A stretch of 24,616 nt of DNA from Euprymna scolopes (taxonomy: Eukaryota > Mollusca > Cephalopoda > Sepiida > Sepiolidae): assembly GCA_024364805.1 (NCBI GenBank), contig CM044511.1, forward strand, positions 31,798,038 through 31,822,653. Reading direction: 5' to 3'. The position numbers were made by a program, and so were the translations under genes. Positions 10,065 to 20,175 of the stretch are shown here, in pieces. Position 1 is the stretch's first letter. Each line of letters begins with the position of its first letter. Below the pieces are notes generated by a model. That model saw only the letters and a program-made list of their open reading frames with translations, was not told the DNA's origin and did no database searches.

Positions 10065-11100
10065 ATAATACTTTTTATCGCAAGTAAACCTTAATATTCA
10101 TAATGACATGCTTAGGCATTTCTATTATAATCCTGTGCCTCCTCCCATACCTGGCTCCAGTAGAGTCTTCTTTCTGTCGGTTACGCTTGTTCCTTCTTCG
10201 TTCTTCTTCCGTTCACATTTTCATAAAACTGGCTTTTATTGCTTTTAAAGGTCCTGGTTTTTTGTACTGTTACGTTCTGTATTTGTATCGTCCAAACTTC
10301 CTATCTTTTGCTTTCATTTTTTCTTTAATTCTGTCTCTTTTTAAGCATCTACCTACTATTCACATTTCTACTGTTTTATCCTATTCAAGCCGCGTTCATT
10401 TTATATATTGCATTAATTGTTTTCATAAGATTGTTGATCTGAGTTTCCAGACCGAATCCAGGTTTGTCAGTCAATTTTATTTCATCGCCTTTTTTCTACT
10501 TTGAATTTATTGCTACTGCTTTGGTATCTGCGTAAATTAAATTGTCTTAGTCTGTAATGGTATTTTTGGGGTGTATGGCAGGAACTTGTAAAACCCCCCA
10601 GTTTCTTCTCTTAATGTTCCCCACGCTTGTTTCCTAAAGTATGGGAGCTTTGTTTTTTTTTCATTTATTAATTGTCTGATAGTATTTAACTTTACCGACT
10701 TCATTCTTATTAAGTTCCGTTGTTTAGTAGATCTCGATGTCCATGCTCCCTGTCTCTGCTTTTTCCACATTTTCTGTATAACTGTATATGGGGAAGGGAA
10801 GTTTTGTTTAAAATTATTTAATATATAGCATGGTGTTTTCTATTTCTTTATCATTCTCGTTTAGCGTGGATTTTGCATGTGCGAAGTTCCAGTGAGGGTT
10901 GTATCTGTGTCTTTTTCATCATTTATCCTTTGTTATATTTCGAGTAATTCTAAATAAGAATCCACCATCTTCTGAGAATAAGTCGTGTTTGATCTTCAAT
11001 TCTTTGTTCAGTTGTATGGTATCCACTGGACATAACACCTAATGATTTCATCCGTTTCCGATTACTGTATTCTTTGAGATGGCTTCTATGATATCATTCT
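10065..11100 (-). pseudogene. R2-type LINE, N-terminal part of the ORF (copy D)
   Basis: Minus-strand frames give, in the order expected for the N-terminal half of an R2-type LINE protein: EYSNRKRMKSLG followed by TEQRIEDQTRLI (near 10965-11085), a WGTLREETGGFYKFLPY block (10575-10625), TDxDNLIYADTKAVAI (10480-10545), GLETQINNLMKTINAIYKM (10400-10460), RIKEKMKAKDRKFGRY (about 10290-10345), and FKSNKSQFYENV with YWSQVWEEAQDYNRNA (about 10105-10245). This resembles the basic, coiled region before the reverse transcriptase, including the R(R/K)Y...NQxxFY pattern. Several frame changes and stops separate the blocks. No reverse transcriptase follows to the left, so the copy is truncated. The T-rich plus strand reflects the A-rich LINE sense strand. 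The 133-codon plus-strand frame at 10103-10504 is its antisense shadow. Confidence 0.6.
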
Positions 11101-11590
11101 ATTACCAGTACATTCTATTTCATTGCTTTTCTCTCTCTCTTATTTTTTTTATTTCATGCTTAGTTTGCCTGCCCTGTATTTCATTATTATTTTAGTACAG
11201 AAACAACAGGGAATACTTACCTGCTCAGTGTTTGTGATATTCTTGTAGTTGAAATTATGAGGTGAGTCAACATTCGCAGGATGACGAACGAGTCTCCCCG
11301 CACCGCACTCCAGGGGAACACATGCCAATCATGGCCTAGATGTTTTTTTCTAGGTTCCACGTTACTTATTATTTATAGGTATTTATAGGTAGTATTTTCC
11401 ATGTTGTGGTGTTTATGGCAACACAAAGCCCAGAATTTTTGTACTTGTGGTTCTGTCACAGAGATAGTGTTTGCCTCCATTCAAGAGGAGAGGCAGTTTG
11501 AAATACCTCACCTACATAAATCACAAAAAGGCGTAGACCGTCCACGTACAAAAATTAGAAAACAAAGCTTCCAAAGTGTATATACTTATT
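11101..11590. other. No recognised gene; one perfect splice-donor match
   Basis: On the minus strand, CAG|GTAAGT at 11220/11221 matches the donor consensus exactly, and the frame before it (DSPHNFNYKNITNTEQ) is open for about 30 codons. It may be the upstream edge of LINE copy D, whose N-terminus is poorly conserved. I cannot assign a gene. Confidence 0.25.
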
Positions 11591-11654
11591 TAGTTGGTAC
11601 AAAATAATGACGTTTAACTTCAAAAAATCATAACCCTCTTTTTAATAAACTTCA

Positions 11655-12650
11655 TTAATCGAATTGAGCATCATTGGAACCGACAGATTTTAGCCAACGA
11701 GAAATACGTTTATTAATCCTATTAGCATAGAATTCCGGAGTTCTGGAAGAGATGAAATCATTAAACTTTAAAACTTACGAAACATTTGTTGCGCAAGAAA
11801 TTGTCGAGATGCTTGAAAAAGTGATGTTCGGTGAGCAAGAGATTTGATGAATAAGGCGGTTGAGGAAGAGTCTCGCAGTCTAAATCCTTCAGCTTATATA
11901 GGGTCAGTTGAGCAACATGCGGGCGAGTGCTGTGACGGAAGAGAATTGATCCCTTCATATTGACCAATCTCGGACGCATACGTTGGACCTTCTGGTGCAT
12001 CTTGTCAATTTGTCGGCAGTAATTCTCCGCTGTAATCGTTTCTCCCGGATTTAAGAAGTTGTGATGAGTGAAACCGACGGCAAACTACGAAACAGTCATC
12101 ATAACTTTTTTGGTGTAATTCCAGCTTAGGTAAGTGTTGTCGAGCTTCTTCGGCATTCAACTACTGTGCCGACATTGCCAGTTGTCGTAAAGCATCCATT
12201 TCTCATTACACGTCACAATCCGCTCGAGGAATGAGTCGTTTTTGTTGCACAGAGGAGCGTAGAAGACACTTCAGAACACCGTTGTTTTTATTATCGTTCA
12301 ATTCATGTTGGTTGTTTACTTCCATATTTGCTTTAAATATCGAACGACCATTGAGTAGTCCACTTCGCGTTCAACAGCAACTCCTCGTGTTGTTTTGAGA
12401 GGATCGGCAGCAATTAAGGTTCGTTATCAACCGTAGTCTGCCAGCAGAGACTGTCTTCACTTTCTAGTCTCCCCCATTGTCACCATCGCGAAATTTCTGG
12501 AACCACCGTTATGCACGGGTTCGTTAGTGGTTGGTGGGCCAAACACATCGTTAATATCACAAACAGTGTCGGCAGCCTTTCGGTCTAATTTGAACTGGAA
12601 CCAGAAAATCGTGCGAATTTGAATTTTGTCTATGCTGTCGAAAAGTCTAC
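11655..12650 (-). pseudogene. Mariner transposase pseudogene
   Basis: This was a DD34D transposase for cut-and-paste at TA sites. On the minus strand one reads the N-terminal helix-turn-helix region (IRTIFWFQFKLDRKAADTV, then DINDVFGPPT, near 12550-12630), the VRYLKQI and HELNDN region, the first catalytic block ERIVTCNEKWMLYDN (near 12205-12240), HHNFLNPGETITAENYC (12020-12065), the second block around TRPHVAQLTLYKL (near 11890-11925), LPQPPYSSNLLLTEHHFFKHLDNF (11800-11870) and the C-terminus EFYANRINKRISRWLKS, with a stop at 11655-11657. Against the family pattern (CDEKW, HDNARPHVA, SPTDYHFF) all three catalytic aspartates are replaced. Internal frame changes and stops also interrupt it. 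A candidate left terminus, TTAGTTGGTACAAAATAATG near 11589-11608, has no inverted partner; the right end runs into a microsatellite. Confidence 0.85.
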
Positions 12651-12726
12651 AAAAATGAATGAATAGTTTAAGAACGGTAACGAATTCCACGATTTGATAG
12701 GGCAAAAAAGCACTTAAAAATTATAT

Positions 12727-13275
<549 letters not shown>

Positions 13276-14171
13276 GATCTTATCACCAATAATTTTCCAA
13301 ACATTTTCAATTGGATTCAGGTCTGGGCTCTGAGCTGGCCAATCCATAACGCAAATATTGGATCAATTTAGCTCTTCTAAAACTATGTTTGCTTTATTGC
13401 ACGGGACGTTGTCCTGCATAAAGATATCAGAATTAGAAAGATTAGGTACCACATGTTCTCTAATCAATTCTCTGTGCATTCGGGCATTAACTTTTCCATG
13501 AATTCTCACAAGGGGGCCAGTTCCTTTTGAAGATATCACGCCCCATACCATTATACTGCCGCCTCCAAATGTGACTGTATTTTAACGCACTTAGGGGACA
13601 GTCTTTCTCCATTTTTTCTTCTGACATGTGGTATTTTTCTGATCCGAAAAGATTAAATTTAGATTCATCAGTAAAATGAAACTTTTCCCATTTTTTTCTT
13701 CCCAAAACAAATGTTTTTCGGCGAATAACAATCTGCCTTTTTTATTCTTTATAGAAATTAAAGTCTTTGAGCATGGCCTTCTTGAAAATAATCCAACTTC
13801 GTTTAATCTTCGTGAGATTGTTTGTCGGGAAATCTTGTGTCCAGTTTCGGATGTAAAATCCCGGGATATCGAAGCCGCAGTTTTAAAGCGATCAGAACGA
13901 GATGATCGAGTGATTTTTCTATCCTCCCTTTTAGTTGTTATTCGGGGTCGCCCCGATTTTTTCTTTTCAGTCAGTGGTAAACCTTTTTTTCTATTTTCAA
14001 TAATCCGAAAAACAACGCTTTTAGAACTTTTCAATATTTTAGCAATCTCCCCTATGGACTTTTTTTCACCATAATTGTCATAAATAATCTGTTTTTCTTC
14101 TACAGATAACCTTTTTCGAATATTCGGAGTCAACATTTTGTTGTTGTTAATAAAATTGTTAACGTTTGTAT

Positions 14172-14345
14172 TAATTCCTAAACTTTTGGAGTCCTGTAGT
14201 TTAATTAAATTTATTTATTTATTTATATGTAAAATATTAATATGTATTAAAAAATATGTTTTATTAAACTACGATTATTAAACATTGGAAAATTCACCCC
14301 AATTTCTTTTCCTTTTTTATATATAAAGGTAGAAGCCATTCAAAA
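14172..14345 (-). repeat. Remnant of the original right arm of the Tc1 element
   Basis: Starts with the inner terminal motif (CCTAAACTTTTGGAGTCCTGTA, at 14177-14198) and continues through a sequence related to 14573-14730 up to GCCATTCAAAAAG, then stops before the outer motif. The break near 14345-14358 is the junction with the duplicated arm. Confidence 0.7.
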
Positions 14346-14376
14346 AGTACAAGTGGAAAGAAAAAAAAACCCAAAA

Positions 14377-14511
14377 TCTTGATGATTTATGGGAATGTAT
14401 AAAAACATCCTGGAATAATATTTCTCCTATAACATGTGAACGATTGGTTCTGTCTTGCAGCAAAAGATGCCATAGTGTGATTGAAAACAAGGGGCTTTTC
14501 ACTAAATACTG
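14377..14511 (+). pseudogene. Inverted copy of the Tc1 transposase 3' end
   Basis: One plus-strand frame encodes the last 45 residues of the transposase without interruption, beginning NLDDLWECIKTSWNN and ending ENKGLFTKY with a stop. It differs from the minus-strand gene at only a few residues (for example SKRCHSVI here, SKTCHSVI there). It lies in the duplicated arm and has no promoter or start of its own, so it is a by-product of the rearrangement. Confidence 0.85.
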
Positions 14512-14764
14512 AAAGGATTCTTTATAGTTTCGTAATGAATTTCCCTCGTTCCTTAACTTTTGGACGCCTGTAATTTAATTAAATTTATTTATATGTAAAA
14601 AAAAAACAAAAAAAAAACAATATGTATTAAAATCAAAAATTAATTTTTTTTCTTTAACTACCATTATTAAATATTGGAAAATTCACCAAAAAATTTTTTT
14701 TTTTCATAGGTAAAGTTAGAAACCATTAAAAAATGATCGATCGTTCCTTAACTTTTGGACGCTA

Positions 14765-15234
<470 letters not shown>

Positions 15235-16290
15235 AAAATTTAGCTGAATATTTTCGCTGTTTCTTATACGCTACGTTTTAGAAAACTTTAGAAACGTCTC
15301 GATAATCTAATTGCAGTATTTATAGTGATTTTTCTTTGTGATCCCAGCGTTCCAATTACAATGGAAATAACCTTGACTTATTACATTTTCAAATCTACTA
15401 TATTGTCATACACCTTCCAGTTTTTTTAATCCCTTTCTTTTGCATTCTGGTATTGATAACAGGTCATATCAATGTTTGAGGAAACGTTGTGTTTGCTTAG
15501 AAGATTTTATTCAGGTTTTATTATTCAAGGACTTTATTATTTTGTATACTTGTGCCTAAAAAAAGTTTGATTTTCCTGTGTCATTATAATCTTTGTTAAT
15601 ACAACATGCACAAACATATAAAGATTTCATATATTCCAGTATAAAACTAGAACGGCTTTATCTTGACCCTTTTATTATATAGATGTAATATACGGTCCTG
15701 TGTCATCCCTTTCTTTACACAGTCTACACATTGGTGATCATACAGTTATCTCGATGCAGTGTTTGATGTGAATTTTCCGATCGGTTTTTTCCTGCACTGC
15801 CATTAATAGGCGCTCATTAGATCTTTTAACATCACCTTTGACAAAAGAATTCAATCTATCGTTATTTCTAAAATTATTATTCTTAAAGAATACACTGTAT
15901 ACTTTGTTTTTATTTTTACTAGTCAATTTTCTCTTCTCGCTTGCGTTCCTTGATTGTTTTTCACCCAATTTTTGCAGTATATTTTCCCATTTTTCCTTCA
16001 CTGAGAAACAGTTTTGTTACTTACAGAAATATATTTAGTTAGATTTCTTACTGTATGTTTACAATATTTTTTAACACAACGTAAGCCATGTCTGTTTTCT
16101 TTTCTAGGTAGATACAATCGATCCACATCTCGTTACTTAGAAAATATCCCAGAGATTGCACGCATTTTACGTTTCATGGGGAGGCGAACATTTTAATTCA
16201 AGTATATTCTAGTCAAGTATACCAACAGTATATCGAATAATAGCTACCCTTGCCTTGATAGCATATAATGTTTTCTGATTGTGAAGAGGC
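15235..16290 (-). pseudogene. R2-type LINE, C-terminal part (copy A)
   Basis: Minus-strand frames give the end of an RLE-type LINE protein: AIKARVAIIRYTVGILD (near 16211-16264), DVDRLYLPRKENRHGL (16081-16128), a basic region with KRSNERLLMAVQEKT (about 15783-15827), the CCHC-type knuckle start SPMCRLCKERDDT (about 15697-15735), an endonuclease-like SNIDMTCYQYQNAKERD (15430-15480) and the conserved VKVISIVIGTLGS near the C-terminus (15343-15377). The order matches the thumb, zinc knuckle, restriction-like endonuclease and tail of R2-like elements. Several stops and frame changes are present, the second half of the knuckle is eroded, and no reverse transcriptase core remains on the right, where an unrelated repeat begins at about 16341. 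Confidence 0.7.
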
Positions 16291-16340
16291 TATTTAGAAA
16301 CAACCGTTTACTCTCGTGTAGGATGGTGTAACCTGATTTT

Positions 16341-16700
16341 GGTTGGTTGGTTGTTTTTGTTTTACGGCATATCAACCCTTTTCGGGTTATTTAATGCTGA
16401 ATCCAAAGATTTTGAAGAAAACTTTTTTAAATAGAATATATTTGTTGTTTTCACGTCGGTTTCTATTTAACCCATAGTTAGGACCCTAACAGTTACTACC
16501 ACTCCGGGTCAGAGTGGATCTGGGAGAAATGGTATTAAAGGGTGGCTCCAAACTCCCCAAAGCCCTCAAGCTGGGGCCTCACCACTTGATATAGTTTAAG
16601 GTCATATCCAGGACCCCCATTGAGGGACTTTTACCCTCTGCAGGGGGGCAGTCGGCGTATTCTAATGCCTCACCGACAGCGTTGAACCTGGTTTTGATTT
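16341..16700 (+). repeat. Unclassified interspersed repeat
   Basis: A stretch of higher GC content with an abrupt left edge at TTGGTTGGTTGTTTTTG. It contains TACGGCATATCAACCCTTTTCGGGTT, whose AACCC/GGGTT arms can pair, and then a G- and C-rich part (GGGTCAGAGTGGATCTGGGA, CCCCTCTGCAGGGGGGC-like runs near 16630-16650). There is no open frame. It sits between LINE copies A and B and is not seen elsewhere in the window. I treat it as an interspersed repeat by composition and edge only. Confidence 0.4.
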
Positions 16701-16778
16701 TAGCGATTCAAATACTCAAGTATTATAGGCTCAACCCTTATAAGACTTTCTTATCAGATTTTTATTATAAGTTCAAAT

Positions 16779-16796
16779 ATATTATTATTATTATTA

Positions 16797-16831
<35 letters not shown>

Positions 16832-16840
16832 GTTGTTGTT
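16779..16840. repeat. (ATT)n(GTT)n microsatellite
   Basis: ATT repeats with one TCA interruption, ending in a few GTT units. Confidence 0.92.
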
Positions 16841-17018
16841 TCTATTGTTTCACATTTCGTGTCTTGCTGTTGTTATTGCCTTATTTTATATTAATAAGAT
16901 GATAATACCAAATGACCATAGGATTTTCCTTCCCCATTTTTCGAGCATTTCCCCCAAGATTCTCGAGATTCTCAACAACGCATTTTTCTTAAGTACGCTA
17001 ACATTATAATTTTTCAAA

Positions 17019-17434
17019 CTAGCATTTCAGCACGGCGTTGCTTGGGTGCTTGAAGGCGTATGTTGAGAAAAAAAGCGGTCAATTTTTTTTTAAACATTGA
17101 CCCCCTATTATGACCCCTTAATATTTATTGTTTTGGGCTCTAATCAAGTTATAAAGATAGATTTCTCTCCAAGGAACTTATATCTAAAATTTCAATTGTT
17201 AATACCCAAAATTGGCGGAGCAGTTTGGTAGAATTCTCAAAAGTCAAATCGTTGAACTTTAATCCCTTAACAGTCATATTTCTGGCCGAAAACGGATGAC
17301 AAATATTTCCCAAAATCTCAGTACCCTGTATATCAAATTTCGAGTCCGTAGACTTAAAATTGCGTAGGAAAATGTACACAGAGGCACAGATACACACACA
17401 CAGACAGGCACATTCACTTTTATAGATATATAGA
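17019..17434 (-). mobile_element. Helitron-like non-autonomous element, copy H4
   Basis: On the minus strand it begins A|TCTATATATCTATAAAAG (17434) and ends CTAG|T (17019-17022), with an eroded hairpin (CAACGCCGTG) before the 3' end. It is 416 bp, against 417 bp for copy H3, and aligns with it throughout. LINE copy B sequence is found on both sides (CKWID to the right, NALLRISRIL to the left), which defines both edges as an insertion. The 82-codon minus-strand frame inside it is not conserved in H3. Confidence 0.7.
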
Positions 17435-17518
17435 TTTAATCAATCCACTTGCATAATCCTTTTCTCACACTACACAGGGCTCCTATTACAAGTGCAGCTT
17501 CTACGTGTTTAAACTTTT

Positions 17519-18012
17519 AAAATCCTGTTATTTCCTAATTCAAGATTTAGTAGTTTTCGATTTCCATTGTGGGAATTTAAATCTCCAATAAAGGGACACA
17601 CAGACAAAAAACAGTACTCGTAAGCTAAACGCAATTATCGCCCTAACTATGCTTACATATGTCTGGTCACAGATGGCAAAGGCAGATACGCCACATCCCT
17701 TTTTATAGATCTCTCCCTCTTTCTCGCTTAACTCTTGATGTTCGGATGCGACAATATCGCACTCCTGGTTGGCATGGCAACCCACCAGCTCAAATTCTAA
17801 TCGCAAGTAACGTTACTCCCTTCTCAACTAACTCTTATTCTTACTATCTATGTATTCATTTTATCACGTATATTTATGTAAATAAATCTACTCTCTTTCA
17901 CTATTATATAGCAGTATCTTTCGTTATTATTATGCGACCTTCTAAATCAGCTACTTTAACTACCACGAGGATAGAATCGTCTATAATATAAACACGCCAT
18001 CTTGTCCTCCAC
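17519..18012 (-). mobile_element. LTR-like fossil (solo LTR candidate) inside LINE copy B
   Basis: A ~490-bp non-LINE segment flanked by an 8-bp direct repeat (AAACTTTT at 17511-17518 and 18013-18020), with LINE copy B sequence continuing on both sides. On the minus strand it starts TGTGGAGG and contains a TATA-like CTATAAAAAGG near 17697-17707, features typical of an LTR promoter region. No internal coding region is attached, so it would be a solo LTR, older than its present sequence decay but younger than LINE copy B. The exact left edge is uncertain by about 10 bp. A large non-autonomous DNA element is an alternative. Confidence 0.45.
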
Positions 18013-18617
18013 AAACTTTTTGCTATTTATTCGACATTCCTATAATCTTGCATTGCTATACCAATGATTTTCATACCAAATCAGCCGATGTTGATACAGT
18101 AACAACTCTGCTTTAATCACCTTATGACATTGGATATTGATATCTTAAAATAATTTTACATTACCAATTTCCACTAGCTTTTCTGGAGCATGTTCGTACA
18201 ATTTTGCACTGGATTTCAACATTTTTACTTTTACTTCCAACTGATTTGTCGATTCTTTATGTTACTTCTCATAACTACTGAGGAAGGCCTGACCATTCCT
18301 ATCAGTTTTGTTCATCCATTCGACACACAGGATTTTAGTCGTTAATCAATCTAATACTTTACATAATTTATCCTAAGTGCGTGCTTCTGCGCAGCAAATA
18401 TGAGATTTACCGTTCCAGATTTAAGTTATATTTTAACCATCATCGCCATGCTTTTTTCGTTGTCTATTGTGCCTGATATATCCCTATATAATAGACCATG
18501 CATTTTCTTCTCAGTATATTGTCTTTCTTCTTTTATTTATTGTCTTAAATTCGTGTTACTTAACTAGTTCGCTCTCCTGCCATTTTTAGTCGCGTGCAAG
18601 CGACTCTATAAGTCACT

Positions 18618-18674
18618 CCGTCGGTCTGTCGGTCGGTCAGTGTGTTGGTCAATGTGTCGGCCTGTCGGTCTGTC
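18618..18674. repeat. GTCG/GTCT-rich minisatellite-like tract
   Basis: Imperfect tandem GTCG, GTCT and GTCA units within the 5' part of the U2-like insertion. Confidence 0.7.
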
Positions 18675-18681
18675 AATAATA

Positions 18682-18725
18682 CTTTTGTCCTTAGCCATTT
18701 TGGTTAAGATCTAATGTCTGTTGTT
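18682..18725 (+). ncRNA. U2 snRNA-like head, module 1 (relic)
   Basis: GCCATTTTGGTTAAGATC followed by TAATGTCTGTTGTTA resembles the 5' region of U2 snRNA (GGCCTTTTGGCTAAGATC...TGTAGTATCTGTTCTTA), with a short deletion that removes the branch-point-recognition GTAGTA. It has no downstream body and is a fragment. Confidence 0.5.
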
Positions 18726-18750
18726 AATAGAAGCTGTTCTTAGGTTTTTA

Positions 18751-18907
18751 ACCTTTTCTTGGTCTTTTGGCCAAGACCAAAGTGTAATATCTATCTGGCA
18801 GATACTGCAGGCAAAGACCATATGTGGGGGCAGCCCCACATATAAGACCTTGGTCAATGTAGGGGCAACCCTTCATACCAATTGTCGCTATCCAGCTCCC
18901 CTACTCT
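18751..18907 (+). ncRNA. U2 snRNA-like module 2
   Basis: The head reads CTTGGTCTTTTGGCCAAGACC then AAAGTGTAATATCTAT, close to the U2 5' domain (GGCCTTTTGGCTAAGATCAAGTGTAGTATCTGT). The branch-recognition core is GTAATA here rather than GTAGTA. Downstream, ATATGTGGGG and CCCCACATAT form a perfect 10-bp stem with a 4-base loop (about 18819-18842). The module aligns with 19001-19159. Confidence 0.6.
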
Positions 18908-19000
18908 CCGCGGTTTTGCCCCCCCTCTCCATTTCCCCTTCACTCCTCACATTAAAAACCAGCCTTCTGCCTAATTTTCTCAATTGGGGAGCAAATAAAT

Positions 19001-19159
19001 ACCCTTTTCTTCGCCTTTTGGCCAACATCAGAATGTAGTATCTGTTACGGCAGATACTGCAAGCAAATACCATATGCGAGGGCGACTCCACATATAAGAC
19101 CTTGGTCAATGTAGGGGCAACCCTTCCTACCAATTGTCACTATCCAGCCCCTCTACTCT
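19001..19159 (+). ncRNA. U2 snRNA-like module 3, best-preserved head
   Basis: The head shares CCTTTTGGC and the 13-base TGTAGTATCTGTT exactly with U2 snRNA, including the GTAGTA that pairs with intron branch points. AGTATCTG and CAGATACT then make a perfect 8-bp stem. The downstream stem seen in module 2 is retained with two changes. The Sm site and 3' domain of U2 are absent, so this is a head-derived repeat and not a functional U2 gene. Confidence 0.65.
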
Positions 19160-20097
19160 TTAGACACACTCTTTAATAAGCTTTTTTCTTACTGTTAGAG
19201 ATGTAAACATTCAGATTATATTTTAGTCTCTAATCCATTGTGCTACAATTTTGTCCTAATCCTCTGCTTTTTCTTTTTCCATATTCTTTTAGCATATAAC
19301 CTATCGACATCACTCTTTGGGTGAAGAGCTCTATCCATGTCAATTGTTTCCCCTTATTTTTCTGTTTATATGTTTCAACATATTTTCTTTTGATTGAATA
19401 AAACATGTCCTATATTCAAAATACAAGTATTCCCATGTGATCGCTGCTGATATACTGATTTCTCCTCAGTCGCATCTTAGAACACACCGTAGTCTTCTCT
19501 GGTATTTTTTTTTTCGGTTCGGTATCTTTTATTTTATCTAACTCTACAAATTTTTAGTAGTTGTATCTTTCTTCTGTAACATCTTTTGTAATGAGTTCAT
19601 CTAAAATCTTTATTTATTTACTTTTTACAAGTTTTCCATATTTCAAAGGACCATATTTTGACATGCCAAATATCATACCTAGACCATTACTAGAACATCG
19701 TCAGAAGCTACTTAGCTTTGAAAATATTAATAAGTAACCCATAAATAGTAGATGTTTGAATCGCTAACTGCTCTTTTTTCGCTAATAACACGCATTTATA
19801 TTTCGTACTTTTAACGACACTGGTATCATTCTCTAAACGAAGAAGAATCGGCGGCAGCTGTCCCCCTTAAAAATACATATCTCTACATGAACTTCTTTAG
19901 CATCTTCACCGTTGGCTGTCAATGGATCCTCCCATTGTTTCATACCTCTTTCTAATAAATCTTACAAAATGCGTGTCAGCAATTTCCATATGGTTGGAAC
20001 ACATGTGATGGCCGATAGTTACTAAGCGCAGTGGCTTTATATGTATACTTCTATCACTATACGTTACCGCGCGCTTCATTTAGCAATTATATATCCA

Positions 20098-20175
20098 ATT
20101 ATTATATTTATTATTATCATTATTATTATTATTATTATTAGTAGTAGTAGTAGTAGTAGTAGTGGTAGTAGTATT
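20098..20175. repeat. (ATT)n(AGT)n microsatellite
   Basis: ATT repeats (to about 20139) switching to AGT repeats (to about 20175). LINE copy B cannot be followed beyond it. Confidence 0.92.

Larger units (their letters stand above)
18590..19158 (+). mobile_element. SINE-like unit with three U2 snRNA-like heads
   Basis: A 569-bp insertion flanked by TTTAG (18585-18589 and 19159-19163), with LINE copy B resuming on both sides. It opens with a short hairpin (arms near 18589-18593 and 18599-18603), a GTCG-rich tract, then three stretches similar to the 5' domain of U2 snRNA at 18682, 18751 and 19001. The second and third heads are followed by the same ~110-bp body (GACCTTGGTCAATGTAGGGG, then CCAATTGTC and TATCCAG). 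The two long modules are separated by a pyrimidine-rich spacer (18908-19000). SINEs with snRNA-derived heads are known in some vertebrates; I do not know of one described in molluscs. No internal Pol III A/B boxes are evident. Confidence 0.6.
16850..20040 (-). pseudogene. R2-type LINE, interrupted copy B (RT to C-terminus)
   Basis: This is the longest copy of the LINE family also seen as A, C and D. Minus-strand blocks appear in protein order from right to left: RFIRKRYETM and PLTANGED (19900-19985), a motif B-like IFKGDS (19865-19885), a decayed motif C (HLLFMGYLLIFSK, near 19722-19754), KYGKLVKSK and ELITKDVTEE (19560-19645), ALHPKSDVDRLY (19295-19330), VYISNSKKK (19180-19215), then after an insertion KKMHGLLYRDISGTIDNEKS (18448-18513), NLIFAAQKHALRINYVKY (18354-18410), LYEHAPEKLVEIGNVKLF (18140-18200), then after a second insertion VEAALVIGALCSVRKGLCKWID (17441-17503), then after a third insertion NALLRISRILGEML (16940-16985). 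It lacks a usable catalytic YxDD-type motif and has many stops. Three other repeats sit inside it (17019-17434, 17519-18012, 18590-19158). Confidence 0.75.

Noticed and set aside
10103-10504. 133-codon plus-strand open frame, hydrophobic
   Set aside because: It is antisense to recognisable LINE copy D blocks; T-rich antisense sequence naturally gives a hydrophobic frame.
13676-14074. 132-codon plus-strand open frame
   Set aside because: It is antisense to the Tc1 transposase N-terminal domain.
18682-19159. Functional U2 snRNA gene
   Set aside because: Only the 5' domain is similar. The Sm site and the 3' stem-loops of U2 are absent, and the heads are diverged and repeated.
15235-20040. Copies A and B as the two halves of one LINE
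   Set aside because: Both contain the DVDRLY block and both contain the conserved C-terminal (V)IGxLGS or VIGALCS block, so they overlap and must be separate copies.
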